Assembly: GCA_029008875.1 (NCBI GenBank)
Contig: JAQXJP010000031.1
Coordinates: forward strand, 1-45,243
DNA length: 45,243 nt
Direction: 5' to 3'
DNA from: Lachnospiraceae bacterium
Lineage (GTDB): Bacteria > Bacillota > Clostridia > Lachnospirales > Lachnospiraceae
Shown here in pieces: positions 32,487 through 42,734 of the stretch; within the stretch, counting starts at the first letter, position 1, and every line of letters begins with the position of its first letter. Under the pieces are notes generated by a model. That model searched no databases. It was given only the letters and a program-made list of their open reading frames with translations, and was not told the DNA's origin. The position numbers and the translations under genes are program-made.

Positions 32487-32513
32487 ATATCGGTTCGGCA
32501 CATGTTTTTTTGA
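32487..32513 (-). promoter_or_regulatory. Sigma-D-like promoter of the 1071-aa gene
   Basis: Minus strand: TCAA (32510-32513), 15 bases, ACCGATAT (32487-32494). Same spacing and -10 as the flagellin promoter at 23101-23127; ends 31 bases before the ATG. Confidence 0.72.
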
Positions 32514-32529
32514 AGTGGGCAAACCAAAA

Positions 32530-32555
32530 AAGGATGCAACCCGAAAGCTGCATCC
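32530..32555 (-). terminator. Terminator of the TPR-AAA+/glgB operon
   Basis: Stem AGGATGCA/TGCATCCT (32530-32537 with 32548-32555) followed on the minus strand by six T (complement of 32525-32530). It is 16 bases after the glgB stop and isolates the 1071-aa gene. Confidence 0.92.
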
Positions 32556-32570
32556 TCTATGTCGTTATGT

Positions 32571-34475
32571 TTAGAATTTGAATACCGCCACTCCGTACGG
32601 TGCGAGAGGGTATGCGAAAGAATATGTTCTGTTATCACAGGAAACTTTCTCCGCCTTGTAGGAATCCGGTTTATCCTTATCCGGTCCGCCGAACTTTGCA
32701 TCCTCACTGTTGAGCACCAGCTTGTAGGTTTTTCTCCTCGGCACGCCGACACGGTAATCCGGCCTCTCCACCGGCGTGAAATTAATCACGAACAGCAAGT
32801 TGTTCTTGCCGTTTTTACTCTTGCGCACGAAGCTGAAAATACTCCGGTCGCAGTCATCCGCATTGATCCACTCAAAGCCTTCCCAGGAATTATCCAGTTC
32901 ATACATACATGGATTCTTCTGGTACAGATGGAGGAGTTCCTTCACCCAATCCTGAACCTTCTTATGGTCGGGGTTTTCCAACAGGTACCAATCCAGTTCT
33001 CTGGCTTCACTCCACTCTTGAACCTGCGCAAAATCCTGCCCCATGAAGAGGAGCTTTTTGCCGGAATGACCCATCATAAAAGCGTATGCCGCCATGAGAT
33101 TCTTGAACTTATCACTCTCATATCCCGGCATCTTGTTGAACATGGAACATTTCAAGTGAACCACCTCATCGTGGGAAAGCACCAGGATATATTTCTCACT
33201 GCAATTGTAGCTCATGGCAAAGGTCATCTTATTGTGGTTAAATTTGCGGAAATACGGATCCAGCTTCATGTACTCCAGGAAGTCATGCATCCATCCCATG
33301 TTCCACTTGTAACTGAAATTGAGACCGTCCTCCTCAGCGCTTCCTGTCACTTTCGGCCACGCGGTGGACTCCTCCGCAATCATGGCAACGCCGGGGTTTC
33401 TTCCGGTAACTACCGTGTTAATATGCTTAAAGAATTCAATGGCTTCAAGATTCTTGTTGCCGCCGTACTTGTTGGAAACCCACTGGCCATCCTGTTTTCC
33501 GTAATCCAAATAGAGCATGGACGCCACCGCATCCACACGAAGACCGTCAATATGGTAATTCTCCACCCACATCAGCGCACTGCCGATGAGGAAGTTTTTG
33601 ACCTCTGTCTTTCCGTAATCAAAAATTTTGGTTCCCCAATCCGGATGCTCGCCCTTGCGGGGATCCGCATATTCATACAGACAGGTTCCGTCAAACTCCG
33701 CTAAACCGTGGGCATCCCTTGGGAAATGTGCCGGCACCCAATCGAGAATGACACCGATTTTATTGCGGTGGCATGCGTCAACAAAGTAGGCAAAATCCTC
33801 CGGCTCCCCGTAACGGGAAGTGGGTGCGTAATATCCGGTTACCTGATATCCCCAGGATCCGTCGTAGGGATATTCGGAGATTCCCATGAGTTCCACATGG
33901 GTGTATCCCATTTCCTTAACATATTTGACAAGACTGTCCGCCAACTCGCGGTATGTATAAAATCCGTCATCCTCACGTCCCGGATGGCGCATCCATGAAC
34001 CGAAATGAACCTCATAAATGGCCATGGGCTGCTCAAACATGGTCTCATTCGTCAGGGCTGCTCTAGCTTTCATCCAAGCATCATCCGTCCACTTAAAGTG
34101 ATCGATATCCGCCACCACAGATGCCGTGCCCGGCCTCATTTCCGCGTAATTGGCATAGGGATCCGCCTTATACAGCTTGCGGCCATCCCTCGTATAGATT
34201 AAGTACTTGTAGAGCGCTCCCTTCTGTACCCCTGGCACAAACGCCTCGTATACCCCTATGGTCTGCGGCTCTACCCGCTGTAATTGATTGGCGCTTTCAT
34301 CCCAATTATTGAAGTCACCGATGACAAATACCGCGCTGGCATTTGGTGCCCATACCGTAAAGTTTACTCCCGACTTTCCTTTCACTTTCATCTGATGAGC
34401 GCCCATCTTGCGATAAATCTCATAGTGGGTGCCCTGACCGAACAGATAACTGTCCATCTCTGTAAAATTACTCAT
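32571..34475 (-). CDS. glgB: 1,4-alpha-glucan branching enzyme
   Basis: 634 aa. Adds alpha-1,6 branches to glycogen. N-terminal CBM48 domain (about 35-120: VNFTVWAPNASAVFVIGDFNNW), GH13 barrel with DWVPAHFPRD near 240, nucleophile region GLRVDAVASMLY near 318, acid/base Glu in AMIAEESTAWP near 366, and VLSHDEVVH near 430, then a C-terminal beta domain. No other glycogen gene lies beside it; it follows the TPR-AAA+ gene by 19 bases. The SD GGAGGGG is clear. Confidence 0.96.
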   Translation of the reverse strand: MSNFTEMDSYLFGQGTHYEIYRKMGAHQMKVKGKSGVNFTVWAPNASAVFVIGDFNNWDESANQLQRVEPQTIGVYEAFVPGVQKGALYKYLIYTRDGRKLYKADPYANYAEMRPGTASVVADIDHFKWTDDAWMKARAALTNETMFEQPMAIYEVHFGSWMRHPGREDDGFYTYRELADSLVKYVKEMGYTHVELMGISEYPYDGSWGYQVTGYYAPTSRYGEPEDFAYFVDACHRNKIGVILDWVPAHFPRDAHGLAEFDGTCLYEYADPRKGEHPDWGTKIFDYGKTEVKNFLIGSALMWVENYHIDGLRVDAVASMLYLDYGKQDGQWVSNKYGGNKNLEAIEFFKHINTVVTGRNPGVAMIAEESTAWPKVTGSAEEDGLNFSYKWNMGWMHDFLEYMKLDPYFRKFNHNKMTFAMSYNCSEKYILVLSHDEVVHLKCSMFNKMPGYESDKFKNLMAAYAFMMGHSGKKLLFMGQDFAQVQEWSEARELDWYLLENPDHKKVQDWVKELLHLYQKNPCMYELDNSWEGFEWINADDCDRSIFSFVRKSKNGKNNLLFVINFTPVERPDYRVGVPRRKTYKLVLNSEDAKFGGPDKDKPDSYKAEKVSCDNRTYSFAYPLAPYGVAVFKF

Positions 34476-34494
34476 TTATACCCCTCCGTTTTCG

Positions 34495-36801
34495 TTATTC
34501 AAAATGCTCTTCCAACAAAAGAATGCAATCGTTGTCCGTGTACCTTCTGGCTGTCAAAATACTAAAGTACTTCTTGAGCCCAAAGCGCCCCTCGCGCTCA
34601 ATGGCACGATCCACAATCTCCTTTACCTCCGCCAAGGTCGTAGCCTGGTCCAACTTCTGAATCCCACTGATTCTGTTGTAGAGAGCGAGCACTGCCAGCT
34701 CATCCATCTCATACCCGTGCTCTAAAGCATATGCTTTTGCAAAGGAAACTAGTTCGTCAATCGTAAAAATCGGAACATTTATCTTCTCCGTGAACATACC
34801 CGCAAATTTCTCATTGAGAGACAATGCCTTCTTGATGCCCTTGGAGGTTCCCTCCAAAATGACAAGCATTCCGCTGTCATCCCGCTCCATAATCTCCGCC
34901 AATGTGGCCTCCGCAGCCGCGGATAAATCTCCGGCTCTCTCGATAATCAGGCAGCCTCCCGCAATCTTGCTCATCAATCCCTGGATATCCTTATGATTCA
35001 GGGCATCTGCATCAATCTTGCCGATTTTTCCGGTCAGACGTCCCGTCTCCTGCTGGAGCACCTTAATCAGGCTTGTGGCAAGCACGGTCTTCCCGCTTTC
35101 ACGGCCTCCGGAAATAATAATATTGCCCGATTTTGCAGTTGAGCCCGGCTGAAGTTGAGCAATTGCGCCGCTCAATGCATTGCACAGCTGTTCCTCCATC
35201 CCTTTAACCGGAACAAAATAAGTAAATATCGCCTTTTGACTGTCCGTCAGGTGGTCGATTTTCGGGCTGTTTCCCCTTACCTCTTTTGCGGCCTTTCCCA
35301 CTGGCAATTCCTGTACCTCCTGCACTTCAGATATCACTGGATTCTCGTCTATCTTCCGTACTTCAGGCTCTTCCGCTTCCGGTGTCGCAAGCTCTGTCAT
35401 GTCATCGGACGCTCTCTCTATCTGCTCCTCCATGGCCGTATTTTCTTCGGTCAGACGCTCAATTTCACGGTCCAACAGACCGTTTACACTTGAGACGATT
35501 TCGGAAACGTCTTCCGCTGTTCCGGGAACGGTTCCCTCCAATGTTAAGTCTGTGCGATTTGGCTGTAAATATTCCTCCACCAGCAGATCTTTCGGTGTTG
35601 CTCCCGCATCCAACTTGGGAATCACATCATTCAAACGGTCCATAATGTCACCGGCCTCTTGAAGTGCGCGAGCTTTCGCGGATTCCAGCTTCCGCTGTTC
35701 GGCCTCCTGCAGGGCAACCTCCGCCGCGTGCTTTGTTTTCTCCCACTCTTCCAAAACATCCGCAATGGTCATCTGGCCGGTAATCTGCTGCTCCAGTTTG
35801 GCCTTTTCGCTCATCACCATGCTAATCTGGCCATCAAAATCTTCCTTCAACAACTCCTGGAAGTTGATGCGGAGCGCTCCGTCAATCTCCTCATCAGTCT
35901 CAATATGTACCGCCGAATCTGCTGCTCCCTCCTCCTTGGGTATCTGCAGATAGGGAATATCTTCCACGATTTTCTTGATGGAATCCATGGTGTCCGATAC
36001 GGTTTCCTTCTCGGTTGCCTCAATGATCTGCTGCATTCCTTTGGCAATCTCCTCCTGGAGATTCACCGTATTAAACCGCTCCGGGTTCAGAGACACCTGG
36101 GGAATCTCAACCGGGTCATGCACATATTCCCCGGAATGCTGCATCTCGGCTTCCCCGATTGCGGTAATTCCCTCCCTTGCAAGACGGAAACTGCGGTACT
36201 TGTCCTCCTGCGCTTTGGAGAGCGGTTGGTAGAGCATCTTCAATTCCAACGCCCGCTCCACAAACACTCCGTCGCCGAACCACAGAATCAATTCGTCACA
36301 TTCTTCGATACATTTGTCAATCAACCCTGCTTTGTGATACAGATAAGCCAGCTCATAGGCCCACTCTTCCGTATATTCCTGGGTTTTATATTCCTCGAGA
36401 ATCTTGATTAACTCCCGGTATTCTGCACCCTCCGCCTTGCGAATCTCATAGCGGAGCACATATTTGGTATTGTCCCGGGGTGCGATGTTCACAAACTCGC
36501 GGTAATACTCCCCTGCGGAGACAAAGTCCTTCATCTTAATTGCCACCTCGGCCAGACGATAGATAATGGTTCGACCGATTGGAGATCTGTCATAAGCCTG
36601 GAGCAAAATTTCTTTTGCCTCCTCATAGCGTCCCACTTTTTCATATATCTCGCCGGCGCGGACAAGGGCGTTTACATTCTTGACCTTATTCCAGTTGATG
36701 GTATCGGCGATATCGGCTGCGGCATCATAATTTTCTTCGGAATACAAGCTTTTCATCTGATCAATTTTTAAGTTGTACTCATATTTATCCACTGTAGCCA
36801 C
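34495..36801 (-). CDS. TPR protein with C-terminal CbxX/SpoVK-like AAA+ domain
   Basis: 768 aa. N-terminal TPR-like repeats (about 15-210: AGEIYEKVGRYEEAKEILLQ, LAYLYHKAGLIDKCIEE), a long charged, partly coiled-coil middle (about 250-510), and a C-terminal AAA+ domain (about 540-768). Walker A is ISGGRESGKTVLATSL near 560; the Walker B region is CLIIERAGD, so the usual DE is ER. The lid FTIDELVSFAKAYALEHGYEMDE resembles SpoVK/CbbX proteins, which act as remodelling motors. The missing Walker B acid suggests weak or no hydrolysis. Coexpressed with glgB from one promoter. Confidence 0.8.
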   Translation of the reverse strand: MATVDKYEYNLKIDQMKSLYSEENYDAAADIADTINWNKVKNVNALVRAGEIYEKVGRYEEAKEILLQAYDRSPIGRTIIYRLAEVAIKMKDFVSAGEYYREFVNIAPRDNTKYVLRYEIRKAEGAEYRELIKILEEYKTQEYTEEWAYELAYLYHKAGLIDKCIEECDELILWFGDGVFVERALELKMLYQPLSKAQEDKYRSFRLAREGITAIGEAEMQHSGEYVHDPVEIPQVSLNPERFNTVNLQEEIAKGMQQIIEATEKETVSDTMDSIKKIVEDIPYLQIPKEEGAADSAVHIETDEEIDGALRINFQELLKEDFDGQISMVMSEKAKLEQQITGQMTIADVLEEWEKTKHAAEVALQEAEQRKLESAKARALQEAGDIMDRLNDVIPKLDAGATPKDLLVEEYLQPNRTDLTLEGTVPGTAEDVSEIVSSVNGLLDREIERLTEENTAMEEQIERASDDMTELATPEAEEPEVRKIDENPVISEVQEVQELPVGKAAKEVRGNSPKIDHLTDSQKAIFTYFVPVKGMEEQLCNALSGAIAQLQPGSTAKSGNIIISGGRESGKTVLATSLIKVLQQETGRLTGKIGKIDADALNHKDIQGLMSKIAGGCLIIERAGDLSAAAEATLAEIMERDDSGMLVILEGTSKGIKKALSLNEKFAGMFTEKINVPIFTIDELVSFAKAYALEHGYEMDELAVLALYNRISGIQKLDQATTLAEVKEIVDRAIEREGRFGLKKYFSILTARRYTDNDCILLLEEHFE

Positions 36802-36843
36802 CTCAGTTTTTTCCTTGATAATTGGTTCTAATACCCTAGTGTC

Positions 36844-36872
36844 AGTGTATCATAACCACTATATAATGTCAA
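36844..36872 (-). promoter_or_regulatory. Promoter of the TPR-AAA+/glgB operon
   Basis: Minus strand: TTGACA (36867-36872), 17 bases, TACACT (36844-36849). About 42 bases of leader. Confidence 0.85.
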
Positions 36873-36889
36873 AATGCAAGCAGAAAAAA

Positions 36890-36919
36890 ACACCGGAAAA
36901 AACATTCATTTTCCGGTGT
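36890..36919. terminator. Terminator of the hydratase/AI-2E operon
   Basis: Stem ACACCGGAAAA/TTTTCCGGTGT (36890-36900 with 36909-36919), followed on the minus strand by T (complement of 36884-36889); also T-rich on plus. It is 11 bases after the AI-2E gene stop. Confidence 0.95.
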
Positions 36920-36930
36920 TTTTCTGTCAG

Positions 36931-38280
36931 TTATTTTTGAAACCATTTGCGCTTTTTGGGCGGTTCACTCGCCTCCTCCGGGGGAGCATACCGCAGAGTG
37001 TTGGTCTCCACATACACCCCTCTTGCGCCGTAGTAATCCTTTGTCGCCTCCGGAAGGTTTCTCTTGCGAAGTCCGAACCGCACCAATTTCCCCACGATGT
37101 AGTAGATTACGGCAAAAGTCGGAACTCCTAAAAGCATTCCGAAGAATCCCCAGATTCCCCCGAATACCAGAATTGCAAACATTACCCAGAAGGAAGACAA
37201 TCCCGTGGAATTGCCCAGAATCTTGGGGCCGATAATATTTCCGTCCACCTGCTGTAAGATGATGATAAAAATGAGCAGATATAATGCGTGCCACGGGCTT
37301 TGAATCACCACCAGAAGAATAGTGGGAACCGCACCGATAATCGGACCGAAAAACGGGATGATGTTGGTCACACCGATTATGACGGAAACCAGCATGGCGT
37401 TGGGCATCCGCAAAATGAGACACACAATGTAACAGATTACTCCGATAATTGCGGAATCCAACAGTTTTCCCGAGATGAACCCGCCAAAGATCTTGCTGGA
37501 ATGGCGGATCGTGTGAACGATGACATTTCCGTATTCCGGCTTAAAGATGGCAAAGATAATCTTCCGTGCCTGGGCCAGCAATTTTTCCTGAATGGTCATG
37601 ACGTAAACCGCAACAACAATTCCGATTACAAAATTGGCCAGCCCCTTGACAACACTGATCACCCCACTGGTAATCTGTATGACATAGGTTTCGATTTCCG
37701 GCAGGAGCTTTGTGGTGGTCCACTCCTCCAAATAATCCGTGACCGCTTTGATTGCCATGGTAAAATATTTGGTAAACTCCGTATTTCCATACTCTCCCTG
37801 CTTTACCTGCTCGATAAAGGTCTCCACCTGCGAGGGAAGGGTCGTCATCAGTGTGCTGACGCTGGTTACGACAGACGGCACAATCACCGCAATAAGCAGC
37901 GCGATGATGGCGATTAGGAAAAAAATTGCACCGGTTACCCCCATCATCCGCGAATACTTCTGTATTTTTTCCTCGTTGGGTTCCTTTTTCTTCTTGACCG
38001 CCGCTTCCCTCATCCATCGGGTGACGATACCTTCACAAAATCGCATGGCAGGATTGAGCAGATAGGCCAGCACCAACCCGATGATAATCGGTTGGGCGGC
38101 GCGCAGGAGCGCTCCCCAGCCTTCCGCAAATCCTTTAAAACGGAACAGTACAAAAAAGAATAGGATGCAGCACACAAATGTCAGAAATATGGTCACGCCG
38201 ATGTGATAATAATTCCGAAAACGCTGTTTCTCCTCCTCCGAACTCTTGGAATTTTTCAAAGGTTCATTTTCTTCCCCCAT
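36931..38280 (-). CDS. AI-2E family transporter (PerM/YtvI-like)
   Basis: 449 aa with about eight membrane helices and a long soluble segment between the first and second halves (about 145-210: MTTLPSQVETFIEQVKQGEYG...). Conserved late segments VTNIIPFFGPIIGAVPTILL and DGNIIGPKILGNSTGLSSFWVM are typical. Family members move small solutes or peptide signals; substrate unknown (the AI-2E name is historical). It follows the hydratase gene by 13 bases; the SD AGGAGGT is strong. Confidence 0.92.
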   Translation of the reverse strand: MGEENEPLKNSKSSEEEKQRFRNYYHIGVTIFLTFVCCILFFFVLFRFKGFAEGWGALLRAAQPIIIGLVLAYLLNPAMRFCEGIVTRWMREAAVKKKKEPNEEKIQKYSRMMGVTGAIFFLIAIIALLIAVIVPSVVTSVSTLMTTLPSQVETFIEQVKQGEYGNTEFTKYFTMAIKAVTDYLEEWTTTKLLPEIETYVIQITSGVISVVKGLANFVIGIVVAVYVMTIQEKLLAQARKIIFAIFKPEYGNVIVHTIRHSSKIFGGFISGKLLDSAIIGVICYIVCLILRMPNAMLVSVIIGVTNIIPFFGPIIGAVPTILLVVIQSPWHALYLLIFIIILQQVDGNIIGPKILGNSTGLSSFWVMFAILVFGGIWGFFGMLLGVPTFAVIYYIVGKLVRFGLRKRNLPEATKDYYGARGVYVETNTLRYAPPEEASEPPKKRKWFQK

Positions 38281-38293
38281 CGTATGTTACCTC

Positions 38294-40579
38294 CTAACCG
38301 CGATAGTAATTAATCAAACATCCCTTGAGGATAATATCCTTTTCATCCGGTGTAAGTGTTCCCATCTTGAGTGTGAACGGCTTCAGTGCGCCATCCTTTA
38401 CCACATACGCTTCAAACTCTGTTTTACCTTCCGCAATTGCCTCACGGATTCCCGGTAAAAACAGATAATCCAAATTGGTAAACGGAAGTTCTCCCTCGTC
38501 GATGATGAACGGAAGCATTCCCCAGTTAATCAGGTTCGAACGGTATCTCTTTGTCGCGTATTCATTTGCGATATTGGCCCATCCGCCAAGCACCTTCTGG
38601 CAGGATGCCGCCTGCTCACGGGCGGATCCGTCACCCGGTTTCACCGCGAAAATGGTGCTTCCGAATCCGATATTGTCATGACCCACATTCGGGAACTGCT
38701 GCTTGATGATATCCATCACTCCGCGAACTTCAGGCACTGCCTCTCCGGCGCACTGACCGGCCTCGATTGCTTTCTGTGCCTTTTGAATCTCCTTTGCCCT
38801 TCCCACATACTCGGGATCCTTGCGGGACAGAGTGAATTCCGCCAATCCCAACGGGTTGGAGCGGAAGGAAGAGGTCTCCCCGGAAGGAATCAACTCATCT
38901 GTGGTGGTAACCGGATCATGAATCTCGGATACAACCTTGAGAACCATATTCTCCGGCAATGCGCTCATAGCCGGCCAATCCTTGATGTTGGGGCCAAAGT
39001 GAATCTCAACATCCGGATCCGCAACTCCCTTGCTGTCAAAGACGCGATTCTCATATATGGTCTTGTCGAAGAAGTACTTCGGTTTGGTAAATGTCACATC
39101 CACATCCGTCGCTGCGGTGAGGTAGCCCTTGTTCGCCGCAGTGGCTGCAATGGAACGGGCATCCATAAGCGCAACGGAACTAATCTGTCCATTCTGAATC
39201 TTGGAGCCTTCGCGGTTCGGGAAGTTTCTTGTGGAGTGGCGGATGGAGAATGCATTGTTTGCCGGGGTATCTCCCGCACCAAAACAAGGTCCGCAGAATG
39301 CGGTCTTCACAATCGCTCCGGTTGCCATCAGGTTTGCGATGGCCCCGTTCTTCACAAGCTCCATGTAGATTGGAGTGGAAGCCGGATATACACTCAAAGT
39401 AAACTCGTCCGCTCCGATGGATGCGCCCTTGAGAATATCTGCCGCATCGCATATATTTTCAAATCCGCCGCCGGCACATCCGGCGATAATTCCCTGATCT
39501 ACGTAGAGGCGTCCGTTTCTCACCTTGCTCTTGAGATCCAGCTTCACTTTGCCGTCAAAGCTGACTGCTGCACGCTTCTCGCAATCATCCAGAATATCCA
39601 TCAAGTTCGCATTTAACTCCTCGATGGTGTATGTGTTGCTGGGGTGGAACGGCATAGCAATCATTGGCTTAATCTGACTCAAATCAATCTCGATAAAACT
39701 GTCGTAGAATGCCACATCTCCGGGATTGAGTTCCTTGTACTCCTCTTCCCTTCCGTGAATCTCATAGAACTCACGTACCTTGTCGTCCGTTCTCCAGATG
39801 GAGGTCAGACAAGTGGTTTCCGTGGTCATTACGTCAACTCCGATTCTAAAGTCCACGCTCAAGTTGGAAACGCCCGGTCCCACAAACTCCATAACCTTAT
39901 TCTTCACAAATCCGTTGTCGAACACTTCCCCGATGATTGCAAGCGCGATATCCTGAGGTCCCACACCCTTCATGGGCTCCCCGGTCAAGTAGATTCCTAC
40001 AACACCCGGATAATCGATATCATAAGTCTTGTTCAACAGCTGCTTCACCAACTCCGGTCCGCCTTCTCCCACTGCCATGGTTCCAAGGGCGCCGTAGCGG
40101 GTGTGAGAATCCGAACCCAGAATCATTTTTCCTCCGCCTGCCAGCATTTCCCGAGCAAACTGGTGAATGACAGCTTGATGTGGCGGAACATATATTCCAC
40201 CGTATTTTTTTGCACAGGTAAGACCAAACATGTGGTCATCCTCATTGATGGTTCCTCCGACCGCACATAAGCTGTTATGGCAGTTTGTCAAAACATACGG
40301 AATCGGGAACTTCTCTAGACCTGATGCACGAGCCGTCTGGATAATTCCGACAAAGGTGATATCGTGAGATGTCAATTTGTCAAATTTGATCTGCAGCTTG
40401 TCCATGTTGCCGGAGGTATTGTGCTCCTGCAAAATTCCATAGGCAATGGTATTCTTCTTCGCTTCATCTGTTGTAACTGCGACACCTGTCCTGCTCTTAA
40501 CTTCTGCGAATGCATCCGGTGATTGGTATACAACTTCCTTGCCGTTTAGCAGGTATGCACCGTTTTCGTATAATTTCAT
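38294..40579 (-). CDS. Aconitase-family hydratase
   Basis: 761 aa, aconitase/homoaconitase superfamily with an iron-sulfur cluster. Cluster Cys: FCGPCFGAG near 430 (two Cys) and IIAGCAGGG near 370; TSHDIT and [20 protein letters not shown] near 155-180 match the active-site His/Ser pattern, and the C-terminal swivel domain carries [17 protein letters not shown]. Likely catalyses citrate-isocitrate, but related enzymes act on other hydroxy acids, so substrate is not certain. The SD is AGGAGG. It is the first gene of a unit with the AI-2E transporter. Confidence 0.9.
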   Translation of the reverse strand: MKLYENGAYLLNGKEVVYQSPDAFAEVKSRTGVAVTTDEAKKNTIAYGILQEHNTSGNMDKLQIKFDKLTSHDITFVGIIQTARASGLEKFPIPYVLTNCHNSLCAVGGTINEDDHMFGLTCAKKYGGIYVPPHQAVIHQFAREMLAGGGKMILGSDSHTRYGALGTMAVGEGGPELVKQLLNKTYDIDYPGVVGIYLTGEPMKGVGPQDIALAIIGEVFDNGFVKNKVMEFVGPGVSNLSVDFRIGVDVMTTETTCLTSIWRTDDKVREFYEIHGREEEYKELNPGDVAFYDSFIEIDLSQIKPMIAMPFHPSNTYTIEELNANLMDILDDCEKRAAVSFDGKVKLDLKSKVRNGRLYVDQGIIAGCAGGGFENICDAADILKGASIGADEFTLSVYPASTPIYMELVKNGAIANLMATGAIVKTAFCGPCFGAGDTPANNAFSIRHSTRNFPNREGSKIQNGQISSVALMDARSIAATAANKGYLTAATDVDVTFTKPKYFFDKTIYENRVFDSKGVADPDVEIHFGPNIKDWPAMSALPENMVLKVVSEIHDPVTTTDELIPSGETSSFRSNPLGLAEFTLSRKDPEYVGRAKEIQKAQKAIEAGQCAGEAVPEVRGVMDIIKQQFPNVGHDNIGFGSTIFAVKPGDGSAREQAASCQKVLGGWANIANEYATKRYRSNLINWGMLPFIIDEGELPFTNLDYLFLPGIREAIAEGKTEFEAYVVKDGALKPFTLKMGTLTPDEKDIILKGCLINYYRG

Positions 40580-40617
40580 AGTTTTTCCTCCTGTTCTCCA
40601 ATTCTCTGTTCCCTTGC

Positions 40618-40646
40618 ATTATAACTTTTGCTTATCGTCTAGGCAA
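40618..40646 (-). promoter_or_regulatory. Promoter of the hydratase gene, inside the kinase 3' end
   Basis: Minus strand: TTGCCT (40641-40646), 17 bases, TATAAT (40618-40623). The -35 and most of the spacer are coding sequence of the histidine kinase. Confidence 0.82.
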
Positions 40647-42025
40647 GCCATTTTAAAGGATATTGTGGCAATAAATAGGTCGCCGTCCACAATAATTTTA
40701 AATTTCCCGCCCATCAAAGTCGTCAGGTTCTTTGCGATGGACAATCCGAGGCCGCTGCCCTCAGTGGTGCGGGATTCCTCACCCCGGACAAAACGTTCCG
40801 TCAGTTCGTCCCCATCCTTGTCCCCCTCTGAACCCAAAGGATTTTTGGACACGTTTTTCATAGTGAACACCGCGTTTTCCTCCTCCACGGAGAGTTCCAC
40901 ATATACCCGGGTTTTCTCCAGCGCATATTTTGCGGCGTTTGTATACAGATTCTCGATTGCGCGGTACAGTTGTCTTCCGTCCGCATAGATGAACACCGGC
41001 TGGTTTGGAATCTTTGTGACAATGGTCAAATCCCGCGCCTCAAAGCGCTCGTTGAATTCTCCTCCCGTCTGATACAGCAGTTCCACAAAATCTATGTTCT
41101 GCATCTCCAGTTTGATATTTCCGGAACTGATTTTGGAGGCCTCCACCAAATCTTCCGTCAGCTGCTTCAATCGCTGGGATTTCTCATCCAAAATGCGAAT
41201 ATAATCCCTCGCCCTCTCATTCTCCAGATTTTCACGCTTCAACAGGTCCACATAATTTACAATAGAGGTCAGCGGAGTTTTGATATCGTGGGAAACATTT
41301 GTAATCAGGTCCGCTTTCATTTTTTCATTTCGAATACTTTCCTCCACCGCATGGCTCAAACCGATTCCGATGCTGTTGATGCAGATTGCCATATCCCGCT
41401 CCCGTCCATGGAATCGGTCCACATCCAGAAGCACGTCCATGCTCCCCTCCGCAATTTGCTCCAACACTTTCTGGAGTTCTCTTCGCTCCCTGCTTTTTCT
41501 TGTAACGGCGGGGAGTTCGCGGGTTTTATTCCAACCGGACAGAAGGCGGACAACCTGATAGATTAAGGTTTGCTTCCACAGCATATCTGCCTTTGCCCTT
41601 CGAACTACGCTTAAGTAAAAAATGAGAAACACCGCATCTGCCAGATAAGTGACACAGCCGGTGGATACCATCAGCCCGGCCAGGGAAAAATTAATTAGGG
41701 TAATTTTACGCATGACAGCCACGAGTCCCATGGTGATGGATATGAAAAAAATTGCCAAAAGATCTCCGTAGATTTGATCGATCCAATGAATTTTTATTTC
41801 TGTTCCCGCTTGGTCTCTGACTCCGCATGCGCTGGTCAGAAAAGCAAGTGCCACAAAGGCACTGACCAAAAAGGAGATTGCCGCAATGGTATACATTCGC
41901 ACAAACTGCATCATGCCGTTTTTTATGAAATAATCCATGGCAAACAGGCCGGTTACTGCAAGAACCATACCCAACTGATGCAGTACTGTACCTGCCGCCT
42001 TTTTCCCAAAGGTATATTCCTTCAT
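40619..42025 (-). CDS. Membrane sensor histidine kinase
   Basis: 468 aa. Four N-terminal transmembrane helices (about 15-65 and 85-145) with little outside sequence, suggesting sensing within the membrane. HisKA with His246 in NVSHDIKTPLTS, N-box YRAIENLYTNAAKYA, and GSGLGLSIAKNL as G2. Pairs with the response regulator 12 bases upstream. Resembles VanS/other Gram-positive kinases of cell-envelope stress in shape; ligand not determinable. Confidence 0.93.
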   Translation of the reverse strand: MKEYTFGKKAAGTVLHQLGMVLAVTGLFAMDYFIKNGMMQFVRMYTIAAISFLVSAFVALAFLTSACGVRDQAGTEIKIHWIDQIYGDLLAIFFISITMGLVAVMRKITLINFSLAGLMVSTGCVTYLADAVFLIFYLSVVRRAKADMLWKQTLIYQVVRLLSGWNKTRELPAVTRKSRERRELQKVLEQIAEGSMDVLLDVDRFHGRERDMAICINSIGIGLSHAVEESIRNEKMKADLITNVSHDIKTPLTSIVNYVDLLKRENLENERARDYIRILDEKSQRLKQLTEDLVEASKISSGNIKLEMQNIDFVELLYQTGGEFNERFEARDLTIVTKIPNQPVFIYADGRQLYRAIENLYTNAAKYALEKTRVYVELSVEEENAVFTMKNVSKNPLGSEGDKDGDELTERFVRGEESRTTEGSGLGLSIAKNLTTLMGGKFKIIVDGDLFIATISFKMACLDDKQKL

Positions 42026-42037
42026 TCTGATATGCTC

Positions 42038-42724
42038 CTATGATTCAATCTTATAGCCGACGCCCCACACAACCTTTAGATATCTCGGTTCCTTCGGATT
42101 GATTTCAATTTTTTCGCGGATATGCCGGATATGTACCGCAACGGTATTGTCCACTCCGATTGCTTCTTCGTTCCATATATTTTCATAAATCTGATTTATG
42201 GAATACACTTTGCCCTTATTCTTCACCAGCAACAAGAGAATGTTGTACTCGATGGGCGTTAGCTTAACCTCATCCCCATCCACGGTCACCCGCTTAAGAT
42301 CGTCGTTAATCTCGAGCCCCCCGGCCTGGTATATGTTGCCTTCGCTCTCCTCGGTTCCCCCCATCATGGTGTACCTTCTGAGTTGAGATTTGACCCGGGC
42401 CACAAGCTCCAGCGGGTTGAAGGGCTTGGTCATGTAATCATCCGCCCCCACGTTCAGCCCCAGTATCTTATCCGCATCCTCCGTCTTGGCTGACAAAATG
42501 ATGATTGGGATGCTACTCTCCTTTCGAATCTGCAGGGTGGCACGGATGCCATCCAACTTTGGCATCATCACATCAATGATTATGAGATGAATGGTTTCCG
42601 TCTTTAATATGTGAAGCGCCTCTTCCCCATCGTATGCTTTTCGAACTTTGTATCCTTCCTGAAGCAGATATATCTCGATTGCCTCCACAATCTCCTTTTC
42701 ATCGTCACAAACAAGTATTGTCAT
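42038..42724 (-). CDS. OmpR-family response regulator
   Basis: 228 aa. Receiver with CDDEK (acidic pocket near 7-9), phospho-acceptor Asp51 in LIIIDVMMPKLDG, and Lys in ILSAKTEDADK near 100; C-terminal winged helix from about 130 (VKLTPIEYNILLLLVKNKGKV...VDNTVAVHIRHIREKIE, ending YLKVVWGVGYKIE). Acts as partner of the adjacent kinase. SD is a G-rich AGGGGGA. Ten bases after the coiled-coil gene. Confidence 0.96.
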   Translation of the reverse strand: MTILVCDDEKEIVEAIEIYLLQEGYKVRKAYDGEEALHILKTETIHLIIIDVMMPKLDGIRATLQIRKESSIPIIILSAKTEDADKILGLNVGADDYMTKPFNPLELVARVKSQLRRYTMMGGTEESEGNIYQAGGLEINDDLKRVTVDGDEVKLTPIEYNILLLLVKNKGKVYSINQIYENIWNEEAIGVDNTVAVHIRHIREKIEINPKEPRYLKVVWGVGYKIES

Positions 42725-42734
42725 CTAAATCCCC

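Noticed and set aside
32456..32752. N-terminal extension of the 1071-aa protein to 32752
   Set aside because: The extension crosses the sigma-D-like promoter, the glgB terminator and part of glgB; ATG 32455 has a good SD.
32559..33704. 381-codon plus-strand frame opposite glgB
   Set aside because: Antisense to a conserved enzyme; begins in the terminator region without SD.
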